Assembly (NCBI GenBank): GCA_028691955.1
Contig: JAQUYH010000006.1
Coordinates: 1 to 64,000 of the forward strand
Reading direction: 5' to 3'
Origin: Bacilli bacterium
Lineage (GTDB): Bacteria; Bacillota_I; Bacilli_A; RF39; UBA660
Length of the DNA: 64,000 bases
This document shows positions 8,219-16,795 of this stretch, one piece after another (within the stretch, counting starts at the first letter, position 1; every line of letters begins with the position of its first letter). The position numbers were made by a program, and so were the translations under genes. The notes beneath the pieces are model-generated. The model worked only from the letters and a program-made list of their open reading frames with translations, was not told where the DNA came from and searched no databases.

Positions 8219-9286
8219 ATGAATAAAATAATTATCGCACCGAACAAATATGTTCAAGGAAAAAAGGCACTTGAAAACCTAGAAAATTATACAAAAGGAT
8301 TAGGAGACAACGTTTGCGTTATAGCAGATGAATTCGTACTTAATTTAGTTAAAGATAAGATTGCAAGTACTTTTAAAGGGCAAATATCTTTTGAAAAATT
8401 TAATGGAGAATGCTCAAAAGTAGAAATTAAAAGACTAGAAGAAATTTTTAAAGAAAAAAAAATAAATGTAGTTGTTGGAGTAGGAGGAGGAAAGACTTTA
8501 GATACTGCTAAAGCCACTGCTTACTATTTAAATATTCCAGTAGTAATAGCTCCAACAATAGCTTCAACAGATGCACCTTGTAGCGCTCTTAGCGTTATAT
8601 ACAAAGAAGATGGCGTATTTGATGAATACCTAGTTTTACCAAAAAATCCAGATCTAGTTATAGTAGATACCGAAGTAGTAGCAAGCTCACCAGTAAGACT
8701 TACAGTATCTGGTATGGGAGATGCACTATCAACATATTTTGAAGCAAGAGCAACATTCAAATCAGGTAAACCAGTTATGGCAGGAGGTCTTACTACAAAT
8801 GCTGCTATGATGCTTGCCAAAGGATGCTTTGATATACTTTTGAGAGATGGATTAAAAGCCAAAGAAGATTTAGAAAAAGGAATAGAAACTAAAGAAGTTG
8901 ATAATATAATAGAAGCCAATACCTTACTTTCTGGACTAGGCTTTGAAAGTGGAGGTTTAGCAGCTGCCCATGCTATTCATAACGGATTAACAGCTCTAAA
9001 AGAATGTCATCATCTATACCATGGCGAAAAAGTAGCCTTTGGAACAATAGTGCAATTAGTACTTGAAGATGCTCCCAAAGAAGAGTTAGAACAAGTAAGA
9101 ACCTTCTGTAAAAAAGCAGGACTTCCAACAAACTTATATGAAATGGGAGTAACAGAAATAGTAGAAGAAGACATAATGAAAGTCGCACAACTTTCGACAG
9201 TTGAAACAGAAACAATTCATAACTTACCATTTGAAGTTAATGCCAAAATGGTATATGATGCTATATTAAAAGCTAATTCATTATAA
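8219..9286 (+). CDS. gldA: Glycerol dehydrogenase
   Basis: 355-residue iron-type/zinc alcohol dehydrogenase of the GldA family, which oxidises glycerol to dihydroxyacetone with NAD+ or runs the reverse reaction. The nucleotide-binding loop VVGVGGGKTLDTAKA and the STDAPCSALSVIY segment are characteristic. The metal ligands are visible: Asp in GMGDALS (about 167), His in AAAHAIHNG (about 250) and His in YHGEKVAFG (about 267). The ATG sits 5 bases after AGGAGG and the gene has its own promoter and terminator, so it is monocistronic. In this organism it probably helps balance NADH during fermentation. Confidence 0.93.
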   Translation: MNKIIIAPNKYVQGKKALENLENYTKGLGDNVCVIADEFVLNLVKDKIASTFKGQISFEKFNGECSKVEIKRLEEIFKEKKINVVVGVGGGKTLDTAKATAYYLNIPVVIAPTIASTDAPCSALSVIYKEDGVFDEYLVLPKNPDLVIVDTEVVASSPVRLTVSGMGDALSTYFEARATFKSGKPVMAGGLTTNAAMMLAKGCFDILLRDGLKAKEDLEKGIETKEVDNIIEANTLLSGLGFESGGLAAAHAIHNGLTALKECHHLYHGEKVAFGTIVQLVLEDAPKEELEQVRTFCKKAGLPTNLYEMGVTEIVEEDIMKVAQLSTVETETIHNLPFEVNAKMVYDAILKANSL

Positions 9287-9294
9287 AAGCTAAA

Positions 9295-9318
9295 ACATAC
9301 TGAAAAGTATGTTTTTTT
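9295..9318 (+). terminator. gldA terminator
   Basis: ACATACT (9295-9301) pairs with AGTATGT (9306-9312), followed by a T run. Confidence 0.7.
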
Positions 9319-9381
9319 AAAAATACTATGTTATTAATCAAAAATGTGTTATACTACACAAGCAACGAAAAAGGAGAAATT

Positions 9382-10695
9382 ATGAAATTTAAAGAATTAA
9401 AACTATCTAAACAAATAATGAATGCAATAGAAAAGATAGGATATGAAGAAGCAACGCCTATACAAGAATTAGCTATACCAGCAATAATGGAAAATAAAGA
9501 CGTAATCGGTTTAGCTCAAACAGGAACTGGAAAAACAGCAGCTTTTGCTTTACCTATAATAGATAAACTAATTAGAACCTCTAAACCTGATAAAAAAATC
9601 AAGTTTTTAATCATAAGCCCAACTAGAGAACTAGCTGTTCAAATAAGAGATAATATTTTAAACTACATTGAAGAAACAGAATTTAAATGTAGTGTAATAT
9701 TAGGTGGAGTTAACCAAGAATCACAAATAAGAGTTCTAAAAAATGGTATAGATATTTTAGTTGCCACACCAGGAAGACTAGTAGACTTAATAAAACAAAA
9801 AAAAGCTGATTTAAGCAATGTAGAAACTATAGTATTAGATGAAGCTGACACAATGTTAGACATGGGATTTATAAAAGATGTTAAATTTATAATTAGTCAA
9901 ACTAAAGAAAAAAGACAAACATTACTATTTTCAGCAACTATGCCAAAAGAAATAAAAGAGTTAGCAGCTAATATAATGAATAATCCAATAACAATAAAAA
10001 CAAAAACAGAAGAAATAACAGCAGACAAAATCATAGAAGAAGTATATTTTGTAGATACCAAAAATAAAACCAATTTACTGATCGAGTTAATTTCAAATAA
10101 AGAAAAACCTTCAATATTAATTTTTACAAGGACTAAGCACGGAGCTAATAAATTAGCAGAAGAGTTAAGCGAATTTGATATTAAGACTAGTGTTATACAT
10201 GGAAATAAAACACAATCAAATAGAGTAAAAGCATTAAGTGACTTTAAAACAGGCAAAACCAGAATTATGATTGCAACAGATATAGCCGCTCGTGGTATAG
10301 ACATAACAGATTTAGGTTTGGTAATTAATTACAATATACCAGAAAAGCCTGAAATATATGTTCATAGAATTGGACGTACTGCAAGAGCCGGAAAAAGTGG
10401 CAAATCAATCTCATTATGTTCAAGCTGCGAGCAAAAGGATTTGAAGGATATTGAAAAACTAATCAAACATAATATTGCTGTTATTGAACATAAATACAAA
10501 ATGGTTGAGCAAGAACAAAAGCCAAAGCAAAAATCTAGAACAGTAAATGCTAATAAAAAAATTGTCAAACCACTTAAAGACAAACCTAAATCATATAGTT
10601 CAAACAAGCGTAACAATTATTCAAATAAAAGAAACAATGATAAAAGAGGTTTTTCAACAACTAAATTTAAAAACTATAATAGAAGATCAAAATAA
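9382..10695 (+). CDS. DEAD-box ATP-dependent RNA helicase
   Basis: 437-residue cytoplasmic RNA helicase that uses ATP to unwind short RNA duplexes, likely in ribosome assembly or mRNA turnover. All core motifs are present: the Q-motif region ATPIQELAIP, AQTGTGKT, PTRELAVQ, TPGRL, DEAD, SAT, ATDIAARGIDI and HRIGRTARAG. The last 60 residues are a low-complexity basic tail rich in Lys, Asn and Arg, a typical non-specific RNA-binding extension. The DbpA-type domain of the second helicase in this window is absent. ATG 9382 follows AAGGAG by 5 bases; the upstream in-frame start at 9328 has no such site. Confidence 0.9.
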   Translation: MKFKELKLSKQIMNAIEKIGYEEATPIQELAIPAIMENKDVIGLAQTGTGKTAAFALPIIDKLIRTSKPDKKIKFLIISPTRELAVQIRDNILNYIEETEFKCSVILGGVNQESQIRVLKNGIDILVATPGRLVDLIKQKKADLSNVETIVLDEADTMLDMGFIKDVKFIISQTKEKRQTLLFSATMPKEIKELAANIMNNPITIKTKTEEITADKIIEEVYFVDTKNKTNLLIELISNKEKPSILIFTRTKHGANKLAEELSEFDIKTSVIHGNKTQSNRVKALSDFKTGKTRIMIATDIAARGIDITDLGLVINYNIPEKPEIYVHRIGRTARAGKSGKSISLCSSCEQKDLKDIEKLIKHNIAVIEHKYKMVEQEQKPKQKSRTVNANKKIVKPLKDKPKSYSSNKRNNYSNKRNNDKRGFSTTKFKNYNRRSK

Positions 10696-10733
10696 TATAG
10701 TAAAAGAGTATACATTAACCAAATTTTCACATA

Positions 10734-10756
10734 AGCACTAGTATTAGTGCTTTTTA
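10734..10756 (+). terminator. Terminator after DEAD-box helicase
   Basis: AGCACTA (10734-10740) pairs with TAGTGCT (10745-10751), with a four-base loop and a T run. Confidence 0.75.
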
Positions 10757-10811
10757 AATACTTAATTTTAATAAAGTCTAAATTTATAGTATAATATAAA
10801 TAGGTGATTGT

Positions 10812-11297
10812 ATGATAATAAAATATGAATCAAAATATTCAGAAGACGTAAAAGATTTATTAGTTGAATTACAAGAGTATATTGTATCCATAGATAGAGA
10901 AAAATATAACATTATAACTCCAGAATATAGAGAAAAATATTTTATTGAAGCAATTGAAGAAGTTAATAAAAATAATGGCCAAATACTATTAGCAAAAGAA
11001 GAAAATAAAATAGTCGGTCTAGTAATAGGATTAATTATAAAACCAATTAATGAATATGCTTTTAAAGCACCTAAAAGAGGCAGAATATCTGAATTAATAA
11101 TTACCCAAAAATATAGAAAAAATAAAATGGGCGGTTTATTACTAGAGTCAATGGAAGAATATCTAAGAGTAAATGGTTGTGAAGATATACTAATAGAAGT
11201 ATTTGGCTATAATGATTTAGCTATAAAATTTTATGATAAACATGGTTATAATACTAGGCTATTAGAAGTAACAAAAAAGATTAAAGGAAAGGAGTAG
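10812..11297 (+). CDS. GNAT family N-acetyltransferase
   Basis: 161 residues with the GNAT order: an N-terminal helix pair, central strands (QILLAKEENKIVGLVIG), the acetyl-CoA loop region YRKNKMGGLLLESMEEYL (variant of R/Q-x-x-G-x-G/A), and the terminal DLAIKFYDKHGYN segment. The acetylated substrate cannot be inferred. A TATAAT lies about 15 bases before an AGGTGAT ribosome site, so the gene has its own promoter. A decayed lipoprotein gene follows. Confidence 0.85.
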   Translation: MIIKYESKYSEDVKDLLVELQEYIVSIDREKYNIITPEYREKYFIEAIEEVNKNNGQILLAKEENKIVGLVIGLIIKPINEYAFKAPKRGRISELIITQKYRKNKMGGLLLESMEEYLRVNGCEDILIEVFGYNDLAIKFYDKHGYNTRLLEVTKKIKGKE

Positions 11298-11401
11298 TGA
11301 TTATTAAAGAATAATATCTCATCTGAATAAATACAACATATCAAATATAACATCAGTATTTAACAAATTAACTTAATAAAATATTGGAAGAGAGTTTTTA
11401 T

Positions 11402-11830
11402 ATAAATAAAAAAATATTAGGCTTTTTAGTTGTAATTATGTGCTTTTTATTAGTTGGTTGTGGAAATAGCACTAGTGATGAAACACAGGAGGCAGTAGAC
11501 CAAGGAAATTCAGATAATAGTGATAAATCAGAAATCAAACTATATTCAACAGAAGATAGATTAGTTTATAATGCTGGTGGAGTATATTACATTGTAATTG
11601 ATTTTGATGATGAAGATAATGCCGATGGTTTAAAATGGATATATAATTATAGTGATTCAGCAACGGCAGCTGCAATGGTTGCAGGAATAAAAACTAACTT
11701 AGATGAAGAAAGTGATGTAGTAAGCGTAACACAAGATATAGAATATGGGGAATAAGCTTACGACGGATTAAATCGTGCAACAGCAGAAGCAGTCTTTATC
11801 ATGTATGAAGAAATACAAGAAGATGATTAA
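11402..11830 (+). pseudogene. Lipoprotein gene with lost start and nonsense codon
   Basis: The frame encodes a signal peptide and lipobox (LVGC) followed by an acidic Ser/Asn-rich stretch and a small domain (LVYNAGGVYYIVIDFDDED). Two lesions are apparent. The ribosome site GGAAGAGAG (11386-11394) points to codon 11402-11404, which is ATA where ATG would give NKKILGFLVV as expected. A TAA at 11753-11755 interrupts a frame that then continues as AYDGLNRATAEAVFIMYEEI to a second TAA just before the terminator. The only alternative start, TTG 11384, has no ribosome site. The protein could still be made at a low level from TTG 11384 and stop early. Function unknown. Confidence 0.65.
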
Positions 11831-11851
11831 AGCTCTTTAAAGAGCTTTTTT
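11830..11851 (+). terminator. Terminator after lipoprotein pseudogene
   Basis: The perfect palindrome AAGCTCTTTAAAGAGCTT (11830-11847) is followed by Ts. Its position directly after the second TAA supports 11830 as the original gene end. Confidence 0.75.
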
Positions 11852-11893
11852 AATGTCAATAAATAAGCTATAATATAAATAGAAGTTATTAAT

Positions 11894-12244
11894 ATGAAAG
11901 AATTAACAGAAAAAATAGTAGAATTTGCTAAAGAAAGAAATTGGCTAGAATATAATACACCATCTAATTTAGCGAAATTTATTTCAATAGAAGCAGCCGA
12001 ATTACTATAGTGTTTTTAATGGAGTGATGATTATAATAAAGATGAAGTAAAATATGAATTAGCCGATGTTATGAATTATTGTATTATGATGTGCTACCAA
12101 ATAGGAGTAGATCCCAAAGAAGTAATACTAGAAAAAATGAAAATAATAGCTAAAAAGTATCCTGTGGAAAAAACAAATCAAAAAGGTGATAAGCTAGTAA
12201 ACTATAAAAATTTAAAACAACAGTACATAAAGAATAACAAATAA
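11894..12244 (+). pseudogene. MazG-like nucleotide pyrophosphohydrolase with two nonsense codons
   Basis: The frame reads as a MazG/dCTP-pyrophosphatase-type protein: RNWLEYNTPSNLAKFISIEA, then AELL, then WSDDYNKDEVKYELADVMNY, then KYPVEK. The family Glu and Asp residues that bind Mg2+ are mostly present (EAAE, ELADVMNY). TAG at 12008-12010 and TAA at 12017-12019 fall where relatives carry Glu and Gln in the ELLEhFQW segment. Each is one substitution from a sense codon, and there is no frameshift. Intact enzymes of this family remove non-canonical or excess nucleoside triphosphates. The rest of the frame is undamaged, so the inactivation looks recent. Confidence 0.8.
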
Positions 12245-12258
12245 TATAATTAGAAAAT

Positions 12259-12303
12259 AAAATCAATCTAGTTATTTGGTTTTTTAATTATTTGGTTTTT
12301 TAA
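12259..12303 (+). repeat. Terminator with tandemly duplicated 3' arm
   Basis: TTATTTGGTTTTTTAA occurs twice in direct tandem (12272-12287 and 12288-12303). AAATCAA (about 12259-12265) can pair with either TTGGTTT, so the duplication provides two alternative terminator 3' arms and T-tracts. It follows the pyrophosphohydrolase pseudogene. Confidence 0.6.
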
Positions 12304-12336
12304 TTTCATGTTATAATCAAAATAGGAGAGTGTGTA

Positions 12337-13017
12337 ATGAAAAATATAGTATTAGAAAAGAAAAAAAAGTTTGTATTTATAAATATAATTATAGGTTTAT
12401 CCTTAGTTCTACTTATATTCACATTTATAACAATTGATTATTTAAGAGCTAATAATGGTAAAAAACCTTTATTTGCCATTCATAGAGTTGGAGTTACAAC
12501 AGTTGATGTAGTAAGTAATGATTTTAAAGATACAGTATTAAACGATATAGAAAGCTCTGTATATTATGGAATAGGATATAGCGTTTCCGTTTGTGACAAT
12601 AGAACTAGCAACTATAAATTTAAGCTTGGTGAGCAACCAGCTGATCCTTGTTTTACAATACTAAATTGTAGTGAAAAAGATGATTTAGGAATAGATCGTT
12701 ATTATGAATATTCATTTTTTGATAGCAAATTGTATAGAGTTAGTCAAATAACTCGAATACCAATAGCAAATGTAGATGAAACAGAAGAATCTTTACAAGA
12801 AAACACTTTAGAATTAAACAATATAAATGGATGCGGAGCAACTTTTGAAAAAATCGATAACACAACATATGAGATAGTTCAAGTTTGTAATATACTCAAC
12901 ATGTCAGAAAGCGATATAATAGATATTTACTCTGCTGGTTATAAATCCTTAATAGATACAAGAACAACAAAAGAAGATATAATAGATTATTACCACAATT
13001 GGATGGTATGTGAATAA
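12337..13017 (+). CDS. Membrane-anchored protein of unknown function
   Basis: 226 residues with one N-terminal membrane segment (about residues 13-33) after a Lys-rich start, then an extracytoplasmic domain. Just outside the membrane it reads DYLRANNGKKPLFA and later YYGIGYSVSVC. The next gene shares both motifs, so the two are paralogues. I do not recognise a named family with a known function. Several Cys residues in the external part could form disulphides. TATAAT at 12312-12317 and an AGGAGAG site precede the ATG. Confidence 0.65.
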   Translation: MKNIVLEKKKKFVFINIIIGLSLVLLIFTFITIDYLRANNGKKPLFAIHRVGVTTVDVVSNDFKDTVLNDIESSVYYGIGYSVSVCDNRTSNYKFKLGEQPADPCFTILNCSEKDDLGIDRYYEYSFFDSKLYRVSQITRIPIANVDETEESLQENTLELNNINGCGATFEKIDNTTYEIVQVCNILNMSESDIIDIYSAGYKSLIDTRTTKEDIIDYYHNWMVCE

Positions 13018-13025
13018 GGTGATTT

Positions 13026-13313
13026 ATGAAAAAAAATGTAAAAAAAATATTAATAGCAATTATTATAATTATATTAATTCTTGCTATATTAGGAACAGTT
13101 GATTATATTAGAGCAAATAACAAACAAAAGCCAATATTTACTTATAAAGAAGAAATTATAAATAGTGACAATATGTATGTTGGCACAAAATATTATGGTG
13201 CAGGATACACTATACTTATTTTAGACTATTGTGGAAACTATGAATCTAAAATCTTTCCTTTAGGAATAGGCACATTTGCTTGGTTTATAAATGGATCATG
13301 TAGTAATCAATAA
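13026..13313 (+). CDS. Small membrane-anchored protein, paralogue of upstream gene
   Basis: 95 residues: a Lys-rich start, one hydrophobic segment (about 8-26), then DYIRANNKQKPIF, YYGAGYTI and a Cys-containing C-terminus ending in FPLGIGTFAWFINGSC. It aligns with the first half of the upstream 226-residue protein and lacks its second half, but it ends cleanly and looks complete for a short version of the family. AAGGTGAT overlaps the end of the previous gene, so the two are co-transcribed. Function unknown. Confidence 0.6.
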   Translation: MKKNVKKILIAIIIIILILAILGTVDYIRANNKQKPIFTYKEEIINSDNMYVGTKYYGAGYTILILDYCGNYESKIFPLGIGTFAWFINGSCSNQ

Positions 13314-13345
13314 ATAAAATTAACAAACATCAAAGGAGATATCAT

Positions 13346-14530
13346 ATGAAAAGATTACTTAAAATTAGTTTAGATTTAGCTTTACTATCTTTTATTCCGG
13401 TAATATCATGGTTTCTATTAGGATTAATAGTCGATAAAGACTTGATAAACGTCTTTGGTTTAACATATCCAATTCAATTCCTTTGGTACATTTTAAAGTC
13501 CATTTTCTCAACTGGAGCAAATATCAGCAAAGTTAAAGATAAGAACAACAATGCTGTAATGTCAGGAATTGTTATTGGAACAATAGTAGGTTTAATAGTT
13601 TTTGGATTTCTAGCCTTAAATGTAGATAATTATATAAGATTTATGAATATGGATGTTAATATCTATAGAACATTCACTATATATTCAATCTTACAATTAT
13701 ATATAGAACTAATTTTACAATTTATATTGACTAAACTGTATTATGAAAATAATAATAATTTAGCCAATAAATACTCAATAAGATTTAATTCTATAAACTT
13801 TTTCGTTTTAATAGCAACATCATTAATAACAAAAAATCAAGTTTTGATAGTTACTATAACTTTAATAAGTATATTTACGTATGCTATAATAATTTTTATT
13901 AAATCATTTGATAAATTTAAATTACAGGTCAAGTTGTTAAATTGGATAAAATATGACTCGGTAGAGTTATTTAATAATATTATGTTTTTCTTTATATTCT
14001 TGTTTGGATTAAGTAATGCACTAAGCTATGGAGAAGAATATGCAATGGCATTAAATTTTATAGCCTTAATAACTGACACCCAGTGGGATGTATATGATTC
14101 AATATTAACAACAGCCCAAATAGATATAAGTAGAAAAACATTTAATTATAAAAAACATTTAAAGAATGCCTATAAATTACTATCAATACTTTTAATTAGC
14201 ATTCTGATATTGTTTATAGGACTATATAATTTTTACAATTTATCTTTATCAATAACATTAATTTATTTGTCATTTGAATTAATTAATTTTATGTTATATC
14301 CTATTTATAAAATTAAGATGTGTTAATTACAACTAGAATATTCAGCACTTAAAACAACAGAAAATAAAATAATTTCATCTGTTGGAAGATTCCTTTTTTC
14401 TTTTTTAAAAACCCCATACTGTACAGGAATTGGTCAAGTTTTCTCCACACTTTATCAATTTATAGTTTCAAGTCTGTCCTTTGAAAGAAGATACAAGACT
14501 AGTAAAAATGGAGAAGTAATAAAAAAATAA
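13346..14530 (+). pseudogene. MATE-like membrane transporter split by a nonsense codon
   Basis: A good start (AAGGAGATATCAT then ATG) opens a hydrophobic protein with about 10 membrane segments, resembling a MATE/MATE-like exporter. TAA at 14324-14326 ends it after 326 residues, but the frame continues without a gap for 67 codons as LQLEYSALKTTENKIISSVG and PYCTGIGQVFSTLYQFIVSS, the kind of terminal segment such transporters carry. One substitution in the TAA (to TAT or TAC, for example) would restore a protein of about 394 residues. The truncated protein might still insert into the membrane but lacks its final helices. Family assignment is by general appearance only. Confidence 0.6.
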
Positions 14531-14537
14531 GTAAACA

Positions 14538-14564
14538 AAATTGGTGTAAAAGCACCAATTTTTT
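14538..14564 (+). terminator. Terminator before hydrogenase operon
   Basis: AAATTGGTG (14538-14546) pairs with CACCAATTT (14553-14561), followed by Ts. The -10 box TATAAT at 14567-14572 for the hydrogenase operon lies immediately after it. Confidence 0.75.
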
Positions 14565-14595
14565 GATATAATAAAATATAGAATAAGGAGCTTGT

Positions 14596-15033
14596 ATGAA
14601 TAAAGAAATAGATGAAATAATTAAAAATAGTGAATCACTAATAGAAATGCTTCAAAAAATTCAAAAAATAGATGGTTACTTATATTTTGAAAGACTATTT
14701 TATTTGTCTGAAAAATTAGATATGTCTTTAGAAGATATCTACAGCACTGCTACCTTTTATAATGGCTTTAGCTTTAATATGAAAGGTAAATATCAGATAA
14801 ATATATGCTTAGGAACCGTCTGTTATGTAAAAGGTTCAAAAGAACTATCGGAAGAAATTAGCAAAATATTAAATATAAAAGACGGCGAATGCACAAAGGA
14901 TGGAAAGTTTTCATTAGATACAACTAGATGCTTAGGTTGTTGCTCAATGGCTCCAGTAATGAAAATCAATGATGATATATATGGCTTTGTAAAAAAAGAA
15001 CAAGTAAAAGAAATACTTGCTAAATATAATTAG
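14596..15033 (+). CDS. hydC: NuoE-like subunit of [FeFe]-hydrogenase (HydC)
   Basis: 145-residue thioredoxin-fold [2Fe-2S] protein of the NuoE family. The four cluster ligands are visible: Cys residues in CLGTVC (about 76-81) and in RCLGCCSMAP (about 117). It is the gamma-type subunit of trimeric NAD-linked hydrogenases and passes electrons between the NADH site on HydB and the rest of the complex. First gene of a three-gene operon: the stop is 8 bases before the start of hydB and a TAGGAG site sits between them. Length is normal. Confidence 0.88.
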   Translation: MNKEIDEIIKNSESLIEMLQKIQKIDGYLYFERLFYLSEKLDMSLEDIYSTATFYNGFSFNMKGKYQINICLGTVCYVKGSKELSEEISKILNIKDGECTKDGKFSLDTTRCLGCCSMAPVMKINDDIYGFVKKEQVKEILAKYN

Positions 15034-15041
15034 GAGTTAAT

Positions 15042-16793
15042 ATGGAAAGAATAAGAATAACGGTTGGCCTAGGCTCTTGTGGTATCGCTTCAGGAGCAAA
15101 GATAGTATATGAAGCATTAAAAGAAAAGACACAAAAATTAAACGTACAAATAGTAAAAGTAGGATGTATTGGAATATGTAGATATGAGCCTATTGTGGAA
15201 ATTTACAAAGATGGTAATAGAATAACATATATCAATGTTTCAGAAAAAGATGTAGAAGATATAATAGAAAAAACCATAAAAAATAATGAAATAATAGAGT
15301 CTTTATCTCTAAAAGAAGAGAATAATAATATTTTAAATGATCCCTTTCTTAAAAGACAAACTAGAATAGTATTAGAAAACTGTGGAAAAATAAACCCTGA
15401 AAACATTGATGAATATGGTGGATATAAAGCTCTAAGAAAAGCCTTAAAGATGGATAAAGACGAAATAATTCATGAAGTAAAAGAGTCAAAACTAAGAGGA
15501 CGTGGCGGAGCAGGATTTAAAACAGGAGACAAATGGTCTTTAGTTAAAGCCTCAGCTGGCGATAAAAAATACGTTTGCTGTAATGCCGATGAAGGAGACC
15601 CTGGAGCTTTCATGGATAGAGCCATATTAGAAGGGGACCCACACTCTGTAATAGAAGCTATGATAATAGCCGGATACGCAGTAGGAGCTAGTGAAGGATT
15701 CATATATGTTAGAGAAGAATATCCACTAGCTGTTGAAAGATTAAAAGTAGCAATTAAACAAGCTCAAAGCAAAAAATACTTAGGCAAAAATATACTAAAC
15801 AGTGGCTTCAATTTTAATCTAGAATTAAGACTAGGTGCAGGAGCTTTTGTGTGTGGAGAAGAGACTGCCCTAATGGCATCTATTGAAGGGAAAAGAGGAG
15901 AGCCAAGACTTCGACCTCCATATCCAGCAGAAAAGGGAGTTTATAATAGCCCAACATTACTTAATAATGTAGAAACATTTGCCAATATTCCAATAATAAT
16001 TTTAAATGGATCAGCATGGTTTAATAGTCTTGGAACAGATAAATCAGGTGGCACAAAAGTATTCGCACTAGGAGGTAAAATAAAAAATACAGGCTTAGTT
16101 GAAGTGCCAATAGGAACAGAACTAAAAGAAATCATTTATGATATAGGTGGCGGAATAGCTAACGATAAAAAGTTCAAAGCTGCTCAAACAGGTGGCCCAT
16201 CAGGCGGGTGTATTCCCGCAAGCTTAATAAATGTTAAAATGGATTATGACAATTTAAAAGAAATAGGAACAATGATGGGTTCTGGTGGACTTATTGTAAC
16301 GGATGAAGATACCTGCATGGTAGATATTGCCAAATTTTTTCTAGACTTTGCAGTAAGCGAATCTTGTGGTAAATGCACTCCTTGCAGAATAGGAACTAAA
16401 AGAGTTTATGAAATACTTGATAAAATAACTAAAGGAAAAGGTACAATTGAAGATTTAGAAAATCTAGACAATTTATCTAAACATATACAAGCAACATCAT
16501 TTTGTGGACTTGGTCAAACAGCAACTAATCCTGTTTTATCAACAATGAGATATTTTAAAGAAGAGTATATAAGTCATATAGTAGAAAAAAAGTGTCCAGC
16601 AAAAGTTTGCAAAGACTTATTAAAATATAAAATAAATAAAGAGTTATGTAAAGCATGTGGATTGTGTGCAAAAAATTGTCCAGTTAATGCTATTATAAAA
16701 ACAGATGATAAATACGAAATAGACGAGTCTAAATGTATCAAATGTGGAGCTTGCTTTAACAATTGTCACTTTAAGGCAATAGAAAAGGAGTAA
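15042..16793 (+). CDS. hydB: NuoF-like NADH/FMN subunit of [FeFe]-hydrogenase (HydB)
   Basis: 583 residues in three parts: an N-terminal thioredoxin-like [2Fe-2S] domain (GLGSCGIASGA, VGCIGICRYEP), the NuoF core with the NADH/FMN glycine-rich loops (RGRGGAGFKTGDKW, GAGAFVCGEETAL) and a [4Fe-4S] site (SCGKCTPCRIG), and a C-terminal two-cluster ferredoxin domain (CKACGLCAKNCP, CIKCGACFNNCH). This layout is that of HydB from electron-bifurcating or NADH-dependent trimeric hydrogenases, where FMN exchanges electrons with NAD(H) and ferredoxin. Two bases separate its stop from the hydA start. Confidence 0.93.
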   Translation: MERIRITVGLGSCGIASGAKIVYEALKEKTQKLNVQIVKVGCIGICRYEPIVEIYKDGNRITYINVSEKDVEDIIEKTIKNNEIIESLSLKEENNNILNDPFLKRQTRIVLENCGKINPENIDEYGGYKALRKALKMDKDEIIHEVKESKLRGRGGAGFKTGDKWSLVKASAGDKKYVCCNADEGDPGAFMDRAILEGDPHSVIEAMIIAGYAVGASEGFIYVREEYPLAVERLKVAIKQAQSKKYLGKNILNSGFNFNLELRLGAGAFVCGEETALMASIEGKRGEPRLRPPYPAEKGVYNSPTLLNNVETFANIPIIILNGSAWFNSLGTDKSGGTKVFALGGKIKNTGLVEVPIGTELKEIIYDIGGGIANDKKFKAAQTGGPSGGCIPASLINVKMDYDNLKEIGTMMGSGGLIVTDEDTCMVDIAKFFLDFAVSESCGKCTPCRIGTKRVYEILDKITKGKGTIEDLENLDNLSKHIQATSFCGLGQTATNPVLSTMRYFKEEYISHIVEKKCPAKVCKDLLKYKINKELCKACGLCAKNCPVNAIIKTDDKYEIDESKCIKCGACFNNCHFKAIEKE

Positions 16794-16795
16794 AT

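Noticed and set aside
11402-14530. A special genetic code (TAA/TAG read as an amino acid)
   Set aside because: Ribosomal and ATP synthase genes in the same window end in TAA with terminators directly after. The interrupted genes are all accessory types, so ordinary decay is simpler. The observation is kept as a finding.
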